From the NCBI RefSeq assembly GCF_035582795.1, contig NC_134390.1:1875560-1939559 (forward strand): a stretch of 64,000 nt of DNA, in the 5' to 3' direction. Numbering within the stretch: the stretch's first letter is position 1; each line of letters begins with the position of its first letter. Positions 45,812-63,818 of the stretch are shown piece after piece. The translations under genes were made by a program, and so were the position numbers. The stretch is from Mycteria americana (lineage: Eukaryota; Chordata; Aves; Ciconiiformes; Ciconiidae). Under the pieces are notes generated by a model, which had not been told where the DNA came from, searched no databases, and was given only the letters and a program-made list of their open reading frames with translations.

Positions 45812-48059
45812 GTGAGCGGCTGGGTGGGCACCCTGCCGAGCAGAAAGAGGATTTCCCGGGAATAGGCAAATCCTGAAGGATGGTGGTTGCTAAAGCAGGT
45901 GGAGGAGGAGAGAAAGACCTGGGTGGGATGGCTTTGACAAGGGATGGGTCTCCTGGGATTGATCCAATCCTTGGAGCAGAACCTCGTCTTGTCCTCCCAT
46001 CCTGAGCCTGTCTGGTTTGGGGTGGGGGGGAGAAGCGGGGCGGCCGTGGGGAGCACCGCGGTGGGGAGGATGGTGCGGTGCCGGCCCCGGTGCTGAGTGC
46101 TGCCCTCTCTCCAGAACGGGCTAATGGTCGCCTGCTACAAGGGCTTCGCGGACATCGTGCCCCTGCTGCAGAAGTGCCCCTACGTAAACGTCAACCAGCA
46201 GGACAAGGACGGGAACACGGCCCTCATGATGGCAGCCCAGGCAGGTAGGCGCCGCGCTCGGCCTCGGCACGGGGCAGCTCCTGCGAGACCCCTCGAGAAG
46301 TGACGTGACCCCCTGTGCTTCCCCTCCAAAAACCCTGAAATAAGCCGTCGGGAAAGCCGAGGGTCCTGAGGGGTGTGACCCTCCCCATGTAAGTTTATGG
46401 TTTATCTTGGCACCGTTCTACAACCGGGTAGACGATGCAAAACCAGAGATTCCTACAGCAATGTCGTCTTGCGACACGTCCCGCCCGAGCAGTCGCGTCG
46501 AGCAGCAGAGCGGAGCCAGAGCCGCCCCGCGTGCTCCAGAAAAGCCGTGTGAGCCGCAGTGATTTACCTGCACCCAAGGTCCCAGCTGGCAAATGCCACG
46601 TGTAGGGACCCAATCTCCAGCCCTGATGGTTTTCCTCGTTACGGCAGAAGAGTCTGGCTCCCTCCGCCCTGATTAACCACGGGGGAAAGGAGGGGGGTCT
46701 CAAAGTGGGGATCGCCCTTTATTCCCACTTTATCCTGGCTGGAATTGATGATTTTTTTTGCGTTTTTTGGACTCTCTCCTGCATTCTCTGCTGAGGCAGC
46801 CGGTGCACCAGCGCTGTTCCCTGCACGGCCAAACCCAAAACAAAACAAAACCCAAACCCTTTTCAGTCCTGATCCCTCCGAGTTTCTGCGTCTTTATCCT
46901 CACGAGACGCAGTTGCTAAATACTCTTTCTCCAACAGGCATCAGCAGTTATCACTTGTTAACTGTCGAAACTCTAACGCAGCTTCTCTCTGGCTGTTAAG
47001 GACACATCAGCATCGTCAACTACCTCCTCAACTACTACCCCGCGCTGGAGGTGGACAAGCGAGACCCCCGGGGCCTGACGGCGCTGATGAAGGCTGCAGT
47101 GCAGGGGCAGCAGGACTGCGTGGCCGCCCTGCTCCTGGCTGGTGAGCGTCTCCCGAGGGACCTTCTGGGGTTTTTTGGGAAGGGGCGGCATTGCTGTTCG
47201 CCCTGCGCTTGCACCCTGCACGCCGGGGTGGGCCGGGGTGGGACGCTGCGGTGATGCTCTTTGTATCCCGGTGTCTCCAGGAGCGGACCCGCAAGCGGTG
47301 GATCCCATCAAGGGGAAGACGGCCAGGGAGTGGGCAGCCTTCACCGGCCGCTTCGAGACGACCGTACGGATCCAGAGCCTCCTGCGGCACCCACGGGCAG
47401 AGCAGTTCAGCACCCGGTACCGGCCCGAGTGGCCGGCCCTGGCCGAGCTGGTGGCCAAAGCCCTGAGCCCCAAATCCAGGGGCAAGAGGCTGTCGGAGAA
47501 GATCCGATCCATGTTCACCTTCAACTTCCCCCACGACCCTGAGGAGGACGGCGTGATGGACCACATGGTGAGGATGACCACCTCCCTCGCCAGCCCCTTT
47601 GTGGCCACCGCTTGCCAAACCGTCTGCCCCGACAGCCCCCCCGAGGTGGGCAAGCGCAGGCTGTCTGTGCCGGAGATCCTCGGGCAGCACGTGCCAGATC
47701 CAGACACCGAGCCTGAACCCGCCTCCTGCCCCGGCACGGGTGCATCCTCTTGCAACGGCCAAGCCGTGTCAGAGATCCGGCTCCTGCCGCCGCGCCGGCC
47801 AGCCAGCGGCCTCCTGAGCTTCCTGCCCCTGCGGCTGCGGCGTGGGAACAGCATCTTCCCCGGAGAGCCCGTCCCGAAAATCAAAGTGAGCAAAGCCTCC
47901 TGCCCGCCTGCCTGCTCGAGGGAATGGAGGCAGCGCAGGGGGGACAAGAACCTGCTGCAGCCGCCCAAGTGGAGGTACAAGGAGCTGAAGGAGGAGAAGA
48001 GAGCGGCCAAGGAGGCGAAGAGCGAGGAGAAAAAGAAGAAAGGGGGGAAGAGATGCTAA
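45503..48059 (+). CDS. ANKRD33: Photoreceptor ankyrin repeat protein, complete, four coding exons
   Basis: Exons 45503-45811, 46115-46244, 47001-47141 and 47281-48059 join in consistent phase to 453 codons including the stop (452 residues). Every junction has GT and AG. The protein has an acidic N-terminus (eight consecutive Glu, residues 28-35), ankyrin repeats over about residues 70-240 with the familiar [13 protein letters not shown] and [13 protein letters not shown] signatures, then a family-typical block MVRMTTSL and [10 protein letters not shown], and a Lys-rich C-terminus with KWRYKE. The match to ANKRD33 rather than ANKRD33B rests on position between FIGNL2 and ACVRL1. Human ANKRD33 (PANKY) is a photoreceptor cofactor reported to repress CRX-driven genes; retinal or pineal expression is expected here by homology. 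The start is the only in-frame ATG after the acceptor at 45397; its -3 base is a weak C. Confidence 0.9.
46115..46244 (+). CDS. ANKRD33: ANKRD33 coding exon 2 (ankyrin repeats)
   Basis: 130 bp from an acceptor CTCTCTCCAG to a donor GCAG|GTAGGC. Encodes [11 protein letters not shown] through [11 protein letters not shown] and leaves phase 1. Confidence 0.92.
47001..47141 (+). CDS. ANKRD33: ANKRD33 coding exon 3 (ankyrin repeats)
   Basis: 141 bp. The acceptor GGCTGTTAAG is weaker than its neighbours but the encoded [14 protein letters not shown] and [13 protein letters not shown] fit the family without gap. The donor is CTG|GTGAGC. Confidence 0.92.
47281..48059 (+). CDS. ANKRD33: ANKRD33 coding exon 4 (last ankyrin repeat and C-terminal region)
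   Basis: 779 bp from acceptor GTGTCTCCAG to TAA at 48057-48059. Encodes [16 protein letters not shown], the conserved block with [11 protein letters not shown] and [16 protein letters not shown], and a Lys-rich tail ending KKKKGGKRC. Confidence 0.93.
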
Positions 48060-48402
48060 GGCAGGAGGTGTCGGGGTGGGGGCGAGGTCCCAGCTGCCCC
48101 CTTGGACCTGCTCGCTTTTTTGGCACGGGGGTGGTTCCCTTCCCCGGCGGGACGGGGACGCCCGAGGGAGGAGGATGCTGCCGACGTATCCAGCTGAGAT
48201 GCCCCAGCCCCTGGGGTCCCGGGTCCCCAACCCCTCGTCCCCAGCCCCCTGCCCGCCCCCTCGTCCTCTCCCGCCTCGAGGGCGGCCACGCCGGCCCTGG
48301 TCGTGCTGGGCTCGGACGTGCTGGGACCCTGCCCTGGGCCGGGCTCTGGGTCTGCCGGGGAGCAGGGCTGGGGCAGAAGCGGCTCTTTTCTCTTCTTTTT
48401 TT

Positions 48403-48434
<32 letters not shown>

Positions 48435-48562
48435 GCCTCTCTGATCTTCCTGAGATCTCGATATTGCAGCGTGCGGTGGAATGCGGCCGTGCAAATTAAA
48501 ATGGAAGTGGTTGCCATGTTAACGGGATTGATTTAATGAATAAAGCTCAGGGTTGCTTGTCG
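48060..48562 (+). other. ANKRD33: ANKRD33 3' UTR with poly(A) signal
   Basis: About 0.5 kb to an AATAAA at 48539-48544, with cleavage expected within 30 nt. It contains a nearly pure pyrimidine tract (about 48386-48434, ending in T22), which may form triplex DNA and is probably length-variable. Confidence 0.65.
48539..48544 (+). terminator. ANKRD33 poly(A) signal AATAAA
   Basis: The first canonical AATAAA after the ANKRD33 stop, in an AT-rich pocket. Confidence 0.7.
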
Positions 48563-51500
48563 GGCTGGCAGGAACGCTTCCCCCTTGCTGCCGGCATCCC
48601 CTGTCCACCCCGTCACCACCTCGGTGACGTTAACTTCCCCGTTCCTGGGTATCCCTGGGTTGCAGATGGACAAACCAAGGCTCAGCCCGGGGAAGCGTCT
48701 CCGTGCTGCAGGGGGGTTAACAGGAGCTCTGGGTGCCAGGCGCAGGCTGGAAACCAAACCTGGGGTGCTCAGGGGCTCCTTCCCCGGCCGCCCTCCGGAG
48801 CGGGGACGCTCGGAGCGGAGGCAGCTTTTGTGCTCCAACGTTACCCGGGACAGGACCCAGTGGTCCCTGTTCTGAAGCAAACCACCCTCTGGGAGCTCCA
48901 GCCTGCACCCACGTGGAGCCCCGGGACCCCTCACCTGCACCCGTGCAGCCCCCCGGGACCCGCTGCCACAGGGAGCCACGCAGGGGCTTTTTTGTCGGGT
49001 GCTGGCATACACTGGATGTGCTGCCGCGGCAGCCGGCTCGTGCTCCCCGTATTTCACGAGCTCCTCTTAAATCCAGCTCCATCCCGGGGCGTAGGAAGGT
49101 GAAACTGGGGTGCTGGCCACGCTGGCTCCTGTAGCACCCAAGCACCCAGGGTTTGACCCCGAGGGAGAGTGACCGGCAGCGAGAGCCGCTCAAAGCACTA
49201 ATTATCTGGGTAATAAATAACCCTTGGCCGGGCACACAGCTGGGATTTAGCCCCCTCCCTTCGCCGCCTCCTTCTTTAGGGGGACAAAAGCCCCCACTCC
49301 CCACTTTCGGCTGCAGCTCTGCCTTTCGGGGGACACGGGGAGGTTTGGGCCGAGTCACGGCAGGCGGGGAAGGACGCTCGTCAGGAAGGAGCCGCAACCT
49401 CCCTTGTCTGTTCCTCTCCAGCCCTTGGCTCGCGTCGGGCTCCCCGGCACGTGGCTGCCCTCCTTCGCCAGCTCCCAGCGGCGGCTCGCAGATGAGCCGG
49501 GGGCGGACGGCACGCGGAGCAGCCCTCACACGCGCCGCACCAGCCTGGCTCCCGCCGCGCAGGGGGAAGGGAGAGCCGGGCTCCCGCCGGCCCCTCGTCC
49601 CCCTCCGCCGCTGCAGGGACGGCTCGGTGAAACCCCGAAGGGTGGCTGGACGCGCCCGACCGCGGTCCAGGGGGATGTCACCCTTCGCGGGATGAAGCCG
49701 CGGCGCGTGGCGATGAGCACCGTAATGATGACGGAAAGTCTCCCTTCGGCTTCGAGGGGGTGGCGGGAGGTTGCGCCATGGCGGGCAGGGCCGGCGCGGG
49801 CCGGCGAGTCGCGGTGCTGCCAGCGTGCCGGTGCTCAGCCTCGGCGCCGGTCCCCGCTGAGTCACCCCGTCTGCCCCAGCCGGGGGCCGACACCGGCGCG
49901 AGCGCGGAGCGGGGCAGGGATCGCCCTGCCTGCGGCTAAGAGGCGTTCGGTACGTTCGTTAACGTACCCCTACCGTCAGTCCCGGCTCCGGATGAATTTG
50001 TTTTCCCGTGGCAGCAGTGCCGCAGCTGCGGCCCGGCCTGGGGCTCCCACCCATCCCTGCCCTTTGAGTCACCCAGGATTAGGACTTAGTAACTTCTAGA
50101 AGTTTTCAAGCAAGTATTTAACACATCATCCCCCCCCCCCCAGTGATGATTATCGTTAAAAATATGGAGCTGCCCCATTTGGAAGACGAAAGTTTAGGGG
50201 CCTCGCCGGAGAGCTGGTGCGCTTGGCTGCCCAGGGAAACTCCTGCCGGCGGACATAAAAGCGGGGTGCCAGCACCCACCGTCTGCCTGCACCCGTGGAA
50301 GGCAGCGGGGACGCGGGAGCCATCCAGGAATAGCCCCGGGAGGGGCCGATCGCCGGTTGGATCACCGAGACCTGCGCGCCAGAGCAAAGATGGTCACGGC
50401 GATAAGGTGTCTGCAGGAACCGGCTTCCTCCCGGGCGGCTCCTATCTGATGGAAACTGCCCGTTTCCCCTGCGCCGGCTCCGCAAACCTCCCGGCCCCGG
50501 CACGGGCAAGGTCACGCGTGAAGGTCCGTCGTGTTTTATCCTGGTTTTGTGCTTTTGTTTGTTTAAACTTCCTAGATCACGGGCGATAGCGGGGGAGCGG
50601 CCGGCAAGACCTCAAAGCTTCGCAGCCGTCCTCCGCTCCGCCGGCGCGGGGAGGCTCCGGGTGCCAGTCGGGTTCATGGTGCAATGGGGGTTGGTGATGC
50701 AACGGGGAACGGAGAGGTAAATCAGGCCCCGTGACTGCGTTAGGAAAGAGGCCGCAATGCCAGCCCGCACGCTGCCCGCTGCCCGCTGCCCGCTGCCTCC
50801 GCCTGCCCGCGGGAGCAGGTCACCGTGCCGGGGGGAGCAGCCGGGAAGAAGGCAGGGATGGGGCTTGGAAAGGTGCTGGAAGGAGAGGAGGGGGACGGGA
50901 GGAGCGCGAAGCCGCTGAGCGTGGGGCGGCTGAAAGAAAACCACCCCGAAGCGGCAAAAAGGGAAGCGGCGCTTCCGCTGCCCGCAGCCCCGGCGGCCCC
51001 ACGTATCCTAGGGGAGCGGGAAGCGCCCAGCCTCCCCCCGTGGGAACGGCCCCGCCGCCCGCGTCCCAGCGCCTGCTGCCGCGGCACCTCAAGGGCCGCG
51101 GTGGGGGACGGCGGGGACACCCCGGCAGGAGGCACCGAGCAAACCGCTTTGGGCCACCCCAGCCCCGCTCCGTGCCCGCAGCCGGGGCAGAGCATCCCTG
51201 ATGGGGCGACCGCCCGGCAGCACCCCCCAGTGCCGCGTTACACCCCGGAGGAGAAAAACCCCCTGCCCTCCGGCGCAGCACCCCGACAGCGTTGTGGCCA
51301 GCACCAAAAAACCAGGGAGCCCCCGGGCTCTGCCGTGACGCTCCCGTCCCCACGAGGGTTGGATGCCGGAGCGGGAGGGATGGCCAAGCGCGTCGAGGTC
51401 ATTCCCACAACATCTCTCCGGACCGTTCCCATCCCCGGCGCCATCGAAGCAACCGGCTGCGTTTCTGCCAAAAGCCTTTCGGTGCTCGGGGAAGGAGGCA

Positions 51501-51639
51501 CGGCGGACGTCCCCCCGCCAGCTGCAGCCCAAGGGCTTCGGTTTGCCTGGAAAGCCGGGAAACCAGGAAGGGAAAGCGCCTGGCGAAGGACAGGGGTGGG
51601 AGGAACGGGCCGAGGGAGAGCAACCAGGATGGAGCTGGG
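48563..51639. other. Intergenic region ANKRD33-ACVRL1, no gene recognised
   Basis: GC-rich with no recognisable exon. A stretch at about 48660-48775 on the plus strand (CAGATGGACAAACCAAGGCTC, then about 80 bp later GCAGGCTGGAAACCAAACC) loosely follows MIR consensus spacing and may be a second decayed SINE, at low confidence. CpG density rises after about 49400 and again towards 51000-52100. Confidence 0.35.
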
Positions 51640-52093
51640 GCCCGGTGTGCGGGAGGAAGGGAGGCTGGCCGTGGATGTGTGCTCAGCAATAGGAAATGCT
51701 TTATTAGCTGGGAGTGGTGGAGAGAAGCCAGGCAGGAAGAGGCAGTAATAAGAAACATTTTTTTGACTCCCACATCCAGACCACAGAGCGCTTGCCAAGC
51801 GGCTGCGTTCGGACGACGGGGCCGCCGAGCTGAGCCCCCGGGGCCGGGCCGGGGACGAAGACGTTTCCCCGCCGGGACGGGCGCCGCCGCAGCCGCGGGA
51901 GCCCCCGTGGTGCCAGGAGGGGCAGCAGGAGGGGAGCGGACCCATGAAGCTCCTCCAAGCCGGGGCGCACGGCACGGAGCGGAGCTGCCCCGGCTGAGCC
52001 CCGCGCGCCGCCTCCGAGCTCGGGACCGCGGCTGGGAGAGGCTCACCGGGGCCAGGCGGTGCCGCGGGTGCCCACGGGACGCGGATGCTGTAG
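51640..52093 (+). promoter_or_regulatory. ACVRL1: CpG-rich ACVRL1 promoter region and probable non-coding first exon
   Basis: A strong donor TAG|GTGAGTGG (exon side ending 52093) closes a CpG-rich segment 3.4 kb upstream of the coding start. The human gene likewise starts with a non-coding exon 1. The exon 5' end cannot be fixed. The last nine bases of the exon read ATGCTGTAG, a two-codon upstream reading frame ending exactly at the splice junction. Confidence 0.45.
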
Positions 52094-55000
52094 GTGAGTG
52101 GGGAAGTGCCGTGCGCTCGCGGGGTCCGGGGCTGCACCGAGCTCGGCGCTTCCCTCCTGATTTACCCCGGCGCAGCCGAAATCAGGATTTGGCCCCGATT
52201 TTCTTCGCGTTCGGTGGGATGCCAAGGTTGATGTCAGTGTAGCAGAGGCTGGAATCGGAGCTCTGGCAGAGCCGGGAGCGTAAATCCGGATTTACACCAG
52301 TGCAGTAGTAGCAGGATCAGTCCCTAGGTCCTCGCTAAAGAGCTGAAATAATACGCGGCTGCTACCGAAAGCCCGGAGCTGACATAGGAAATGGGGAATT
52401 TGGGTGTATTTTGAAAAGGCACGGGGAAAAATAAGGGAAAGTTGACAGCTCCGCTAGCCGGGGGCTGGAGCGAGGGCCGCGGGGCACCGACGGCACCGAC
52501 GGCACCGACGGCAGCGACGGCACAGGACGCGCCGCCTCGACGCACCCCTTCTACAAAGCCAAACCCCGGGTCCCTCTGAGGAGGGGTGGGCGAGGCAGAG
52601 CCGAACGGCCGCTACAGAGGCTCCGTTTTCAGAGCAAAGTGCCTAAAGCGAAGCCGGTGTGAGCCGCGCTGTGGCAGCTCCGCCGCGCCGGCGGCGTTCG
52701 AACCCTGCAGCGAGGTCGGGGCAGGAACAGTCCCTTCCTCCCCGCTCCGCACGAGGAGCCACATGCAACGCCGGCCCCGCGAAGAGACGAACGCGAGCTG
52801 GGTTCGCCGCTCTCTTTGCATCTCTCGTTTACGGCACAGCGATGCCCGTCGGTGCGAGAGGGGCCGGGGTGGCACAGCCCAGCCGTGCGAGTTCCTGAGC
52901 TGGGAGTTGCATCCATCCCTCCCGCACCGACGGCACCAGAGGGTCCAGAGGATGCAAACAGCTTTGCTGCGTGCGTGGCCAACCTGCGGCCGTGGGGAGG
53001 AGGGAGGAAAACCTCTGTCCGTTGCCTGCAACCAGGCTGAAGCTTTGGGAGTCGGTGGCAAAGCTCTTGCCGCCTCTGACGTGGTGTCCATCCAGCCCTT
53101 CACACCTGCAGCCGGTGCCGCCGGCAGCCGGCACACGCCTGGCTCGCCCTGCTTCCCCGCGGCCAGCTCGGGCACTGGTGCCGGCACTGCCCGGCCAGAC
53201 GGCGCAACGGTCTCCACCGCGTCTGGCTCCCTGTGAGAAGGCGACGCAGGGGAACTGAGTCACGAGCCGCATCCTGCGGCAAAACCTCCCCGGGAGCAGC
53301 AGAAACCACAGGGGAGGGCGGAAGTGCCGGGATTGCAAAGCTCTGCCGAGCCGCCCCGGTAAGAGCGAGGGATCCTCCAGCCGTCCCGCGCGTCCCGGAG
53401 GATCGCACCCAGCCACCCCCTCCCCAGGCTCCCACCGCCCTCCGCTCCCTCTCCCCCCGACAGCCCCTTTGCTTTTCTCTCCATGGGATGGCAGGGACAT
53501 TCCCCTTCCCCGGGGCTGCTCCGGACCCCCAGGCCGGCCAGCGCCACGGCACGGCTGCCTATCGCTCCCGGCCGCTTCTGCCAGCACCTGCACCCGCTCC
53601 GAGAGGTTTTAACTGGGTTTTTTTTTCCTTCTCCTGATGCCGCTGCAAATCCCGAAGGATGGCAGGATGTAACGTGGCAGCGTGACTTGCCATCACCCCC
53701 CGAGGCGAGGACGCTCCGGAGGGTGCGTGAGCTGCAGCTGCGGTGTGCGAGAGAAGGGAGGGAGATGGGGGCCGGGGCCGGGGACACGAGGGCTGGGTTG
53801 ACCCGTTACAGAAGCATCCGGGACGTTTCTTCCGTGGGACGCCGGGGACGGCTCTGGGTTACGGTTTGCTCTCGGTTAGCATCAGAAATCCACGCGGTGT
53901 TGTTGCACGTACAGCAAAGTTTTGGGTGGTGAGGCCCTCGACCGCTTTGCGTTTCATGGTAAAGACCCCGCAGCCGTCTAACGGCTGGGGATTTTATGGA
54001 AGTGCCCCCGAGAAGGGAACGCACCACCGAGGAGCCTCGGCTCCCCTTTAAAAGGCCGCGTTTCGTAGCTCTCGGGCTTGCGAGGAAAGGCGCTGCGGCT
54101 GGGAGCGTCCTGGAGGCTCGGGGAGCAGCAGCCCAGCTCCAGGGGAGTTTATTTTTTTAAAATAAAGCTGATCCCGGGCCAGCCGAGGCACCGGCGGCTG
54201 CTTCAGCCGGAGATCAGCCTGAGCACTGCTCCTGGCACGGGGCACCCGGGACCAGACCCCGCTCCTGCCCTCCGGCTCCAGGACCCCGTCACCGTTTCCT
54301 CCCCGCAAGCAACAACCAAGCGAGCTATTTTGGGGAGGAAAAGCCCGTTTTACGCCGCAGCCGGAGCCTGCCTGGGTCAGCCACGTACGCGTGTGCTCTC
54401 GAGGGTCGGGCTTGCGTGACTTCGCTTCCCCATCAAGGCCAGAATCTAAACAATCTTGATTCCTGTCCCGGCGGCCCTGGGCAGGGCTCCTTCAATTGCA
54501 GGAAACGGAGACTTTGGCGTGTTTATGTCGGGAACCACGAAGAATGAGCCGAGGAGGGGCTGGGGAGCCCCGGCCGCCGCCGGCCGAGCTCTCAGCCATG
54601 TGAAAGGGGCAGCAATGCCGGCAGGGCAAGGGGCGGGGGGCAGTGCCGGCTCCGGCGTGTTTGGCTTGGCAGAAACGTCTTTTTTACGAGGCAAAAAAAG
54701 AAGAGAAAAAATAGCAGAACTTCCCCCAAGGGCGCAGCTGGGGAATTTTTGGCTGCTTGCAGAGCCTCTGCTTGTGTCCTCGATAAGCTCCGTACAAAAG
54801 CCCCCCCGGGGCCGAGCCCTGGACCGGGGCCAGATGCACCCGGTGGCTCCGGCGCCGGCGGGGGGGCTTTGAGCTCCGTCCTGTGGCACGGGTCTTGCCA
54901 AACCCGGTATCTCCAACGGTGCCGTGGCATCACCGCGCTCTCCGCGGCTGCCGAGCCCATGGGGTCTGCCGTCGGCTGTGTTTTTGCGGCGTGGGAGCCA

Positions 55001-55342
55001 CGGGAACGGTGGGAAATGCTGGAATACAGATCGCCGGGATGAAGGAAGGATGTTGGGGCAGCACGGACACGGCGAGGTCCCCGTTTCGAAGCGCTCCCCA
55101 GCGCCGTGGGGCCGTGTGCGGTGTCCCGCGCCGTGGTCGGGAGGTTCCCCGAGCTCGAGAGGTCCCGGGGATCTGCTCTCAGGAAGGGCTGTACCCGGGA
55201 CATCCGGAGCCGAACTCCGCTTGGAAGCGGCACATCCTACCTCGCACCGCTCCGCCCGTCCTCTCCCTCCCCGCTGACCTTCATCGCTCGTCGCAGCCCT
55301 CCAGTTCCTTCCCAAAGTCCCCGCGGCTGCCCCCGGCCCGGC
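52094..55342 (+). other. Presumed ACVRL1 intron 1: non-coding
   Basis: No exon recognised. A 9-bp CACCGACGG repeat occurs four to five times near 52483-52521. 53100-53600 is CpG-rich. A TTTTTTTAAAATAAAG patch lies near 54150. Otherwise GC-rich sequence without evident structure. Confidence 0.4.
52483..52521. repeat. 9-bp tandem repeat (CACCGACGG)
   Basis: Four to five copies of GCACCGACG with one variant copy. Confidence 0.75.
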
Positions 55343-55359
55343 CATGAGCCCCTCAGGGG

Positions 55360-55462
55360 ATTGGGGGCTGCGGGGGGCTGCGGGAGGTTGTGGGGGGCTG
55401 CGGGGGGCTGTGGGGGGCTGTGGGGAGTTGCGGGGGGCTGCGGGGGGTTGCGGGGGGCTGCC
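55360..55462. repeat. 10-bp G-rich tandem repeat directly before ACVRL1 exon 2
   Basis: About ten copies of GCGGGGGGCT and variants end some 24 bp before the exon 2 acceptor. Runs of four to six G at regular spacing in the sense RNA could form G-quadruplexes beside the branch-point region. Confidence 0.85.
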
Positions 55463-55490
55463 GCTCACCCCCTCTGCTCTCCGCAGGAAG

Positions 55491-61619
<6,129 letters not shown>

Positions 61620-62605
61620 ACGCCGGGCACGTGCCGGAGCTGCTTGCAGGCTGCGCCGGGGATGGCGGCGAAGCCAACGCTGCTGGGATGGCTCCCGGTC
61701 ACAGAGGGGGTTTTGCTCGCAGCCCCCACCTTTCCCACCCCTCCTTGGAGCCTTTTTAATTTGCAAGGAGGGAAAAAATAGGAAAAAAAAAAAAAGCAAG
61801 GGAGGAATCTTCCAGCCCGGTTACAAAAATACCCCCCGGATCCGTCATCTGACGCCGGCCCGTCTCGCCTGCCCAGCGGGGATGGCAGCGGGCGCCTGGA
61901 GCTGGCTCACCCCAAGCCCCCCGGCCAGACGCCACGGCTGAGGGGCAAGCAGGTGCCGGAGCCGGCACCGTCCCCTGCCGCAGCCCCCGTGCCTGGCCGG
62001 GCACCCATCCCATCACTGGCGCCTGGCGCAGCACGCAGGCAACGGGTGCTGCCCAAACCTGCCTGCCCGGCGCGTTGGCAGCGGGGATGCCGTGGGCTCG
62101 GCGGCGGCGGCAGGAATTCCCCGGCAGGGCTGCGGTGCCTGGCGTGCCTCTTGCCGGAGGAGGTCTGGATTTTGCGGGGAAAGGATGGACCACGGGCAGC
62201 ATCCCCCCCAGCCGGGCCGGATCCACACCCCAGCACATCTTGGGGCTCCCCAGGACGCGGAGCCACCGGCACCGAGCACGGCCCAAGCATCCCCCGTGCC
62301 GCGGGGACCCGCCGAGACAGGGGCAACTGCAGCCGTGGTGGCCTGATCCTTCCCTGACGAGCAGCCGGCAGTCCCCTTTTCCAACATTTTGGCAACGTTT
62401 TGGTGTTTTCCGGGGTGTTTTGGTGCACCCTGCAGTCGGCTCCAGCCCACGCCGCTCACCGCCATCCCCAAAACCACCCCACGTTCGGGGCTGTTTGGAC
62501 AGGACCAGGATGTTCAGCAGAACCAGCTTTGCGCCCTACTCCGTAATTATTTAATTATTAAGATTTAATATATTTAATAAAGTGTAAAGCTATTTTATCG
62601 CTTAA
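61620..62605 (+). other. ACVRL1: ACVRL1 3' UTR
   Basis: About 1 kb from the stop to an AATAAA at 62576-62581 in an AT-rich pocket. An additional AATAAA at 62738-62743 could give a slightly longer form. Confidence 0.7.
62576..62581 (+). terminator. ACVRL1 poly(A) signal AATAAA
   Basis: Canonical AATAAA in TTTAATAAAGTG, followed by a T-rich stretch. Confidence 0.75.
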
Positions 62606-63270
62606 CAGCTGCCAAACCTCCCCCATCGGGCAGCAGGCGACGTGGCAGGAGGAAACCCCGGCGCTTCTGCATGGCTTAATTTATTGCTTCAACACCGTGT
62701 AGCTGCCGTGTATCGCTCCGGCACCACCGGATCCCACAATAAACCTCGCTCCAGCCTCGTGCCAACCCTCTCCCTGCGCCCACGAAGGGCTGCGGCTGCA
62801 CCGGGGCGGCTGCGGCTGCCGGCCCTCCTGCTTCTTGGGGTTTGCACTGCTGATAGTCTGGGGGCGAGGGCGAAGCCCCCCGGGATGAAAGGGGAGCTGG
62901 CCTGGGGGAGCGTGGCCATCTGGGGGGTTCTGGTCCCCGTGGGACGTCGGCCTCTCCCGGAACATCCCCGTGTGTGCCCGGCGCAGCCCGGCACATCACT
63001 GCGGCCACCCCGGGCTCGTCTCATCCTGCCCTTGTGCACCGCTCCCAGTTACGGAGTGGGAGAAACTGGTCAGCAAAGGGCAGCTGCTGGCCCTCAGCAG
63101 GGCTGGCACCGGGGTGAGGGGTACGTAGGGGCTGCGCAGGGCAGGGCTTGGGGTGCCCAGGCCGGGGCTCGGGGTGCCCATGGCTCAGTCCCCACCACGC
63201 ACCAGCTGCCCCCAGGCCTGGGGCTCACAGTCCCCTGCCTGCGCTGCCCGCACCTGCCGGCCTCACACCG
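62606..63270. other. Short intergenic space ACVRL1-ACVR1B
   Basis: No gene recognised. It includes the alternative AATAAA at 62738-62743. The two receptor genes are only about 1.2 kb apart. Confidence 0.5.
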
Positions 63271-63650
63271 CACCCCAGCACCGCACCGACACCGCAAACA
63301 CCCAGTGCGCACCCACCGCACGCACACCGCGCACCCACCGCACGCACACCTCACGCTGCGCACGCACACCGCGCACCCACCGCGCACCCCCAGGCTCCGC
63401 ACACCCCCTGCACACCCCCCAACACGCTGCAGGAGAGCGCGCTGCGCCCGCCCCGCACGGCTCCCGGTGCACACGCACACACGTGCCGGGTGTGCCCCCC
63501 ACGCGTGCACACCTGCACACCCCCACGCCCCCTGCATGCATGCACACACGTGCACAGCGGCATGCACGCACGCAAATCCTGCATGCACACGCAAGCCCTG
63601 CACACGCACGCACAAATCCTGCACGCACCCCATTCCACGCACGCACCCCC
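63271..63650. repeat. CAC/CACGCA-rich degenerate simple repeat upstream of ACVR1B
   Basis: About 380 bp of irregular CACACCGCGCAC, CACCGCACG and TGCACACGCA units, largely alternating purine-pyrimidine in places (63538-63620). It ends about 170 bp before the ACVR1B start codon. Confidence 0.8.
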
Positions 63651-63818
63651 CCACGCCAGTTCCTTATCGGCCGACCCGCGCCTGGCGGACCCTCCCCTTT
63701 AAGACGCGAGGCGCGGGCCGTCCCCTTTAAGGCTTGCCCCGCCCCCAGGCCGCGCGCCGGCGCTCGCCCCTCCCGCAGGCGCTGGCGGCCGCTCGGCACC
63801 GAGGCCGCGGCGCTCGCC
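63651..63818 (+). promoter_or_regulatory. ACVR1B: ACVR1B proximal promoter and 5' UTR (CpG island)
   Basis: CpG-rich with an Sp1-type GCCCCGCCCCC box. CCCCTTTAAG occurs twice (63694-63703 and 63722-63731, 28 bp apart); TTTAAG may act as a weak TATA-like element. The start site is not determinable. Confidence 0.5.

Noticed and set aside
46938-46939. Alternative acceptor (CTCCAACAG) in ANKRD33 intron 2
   Set aside because: Using it would add sequence with no family match; the acceptor at 47000 gives the uninterrupted ankyrin repeat.
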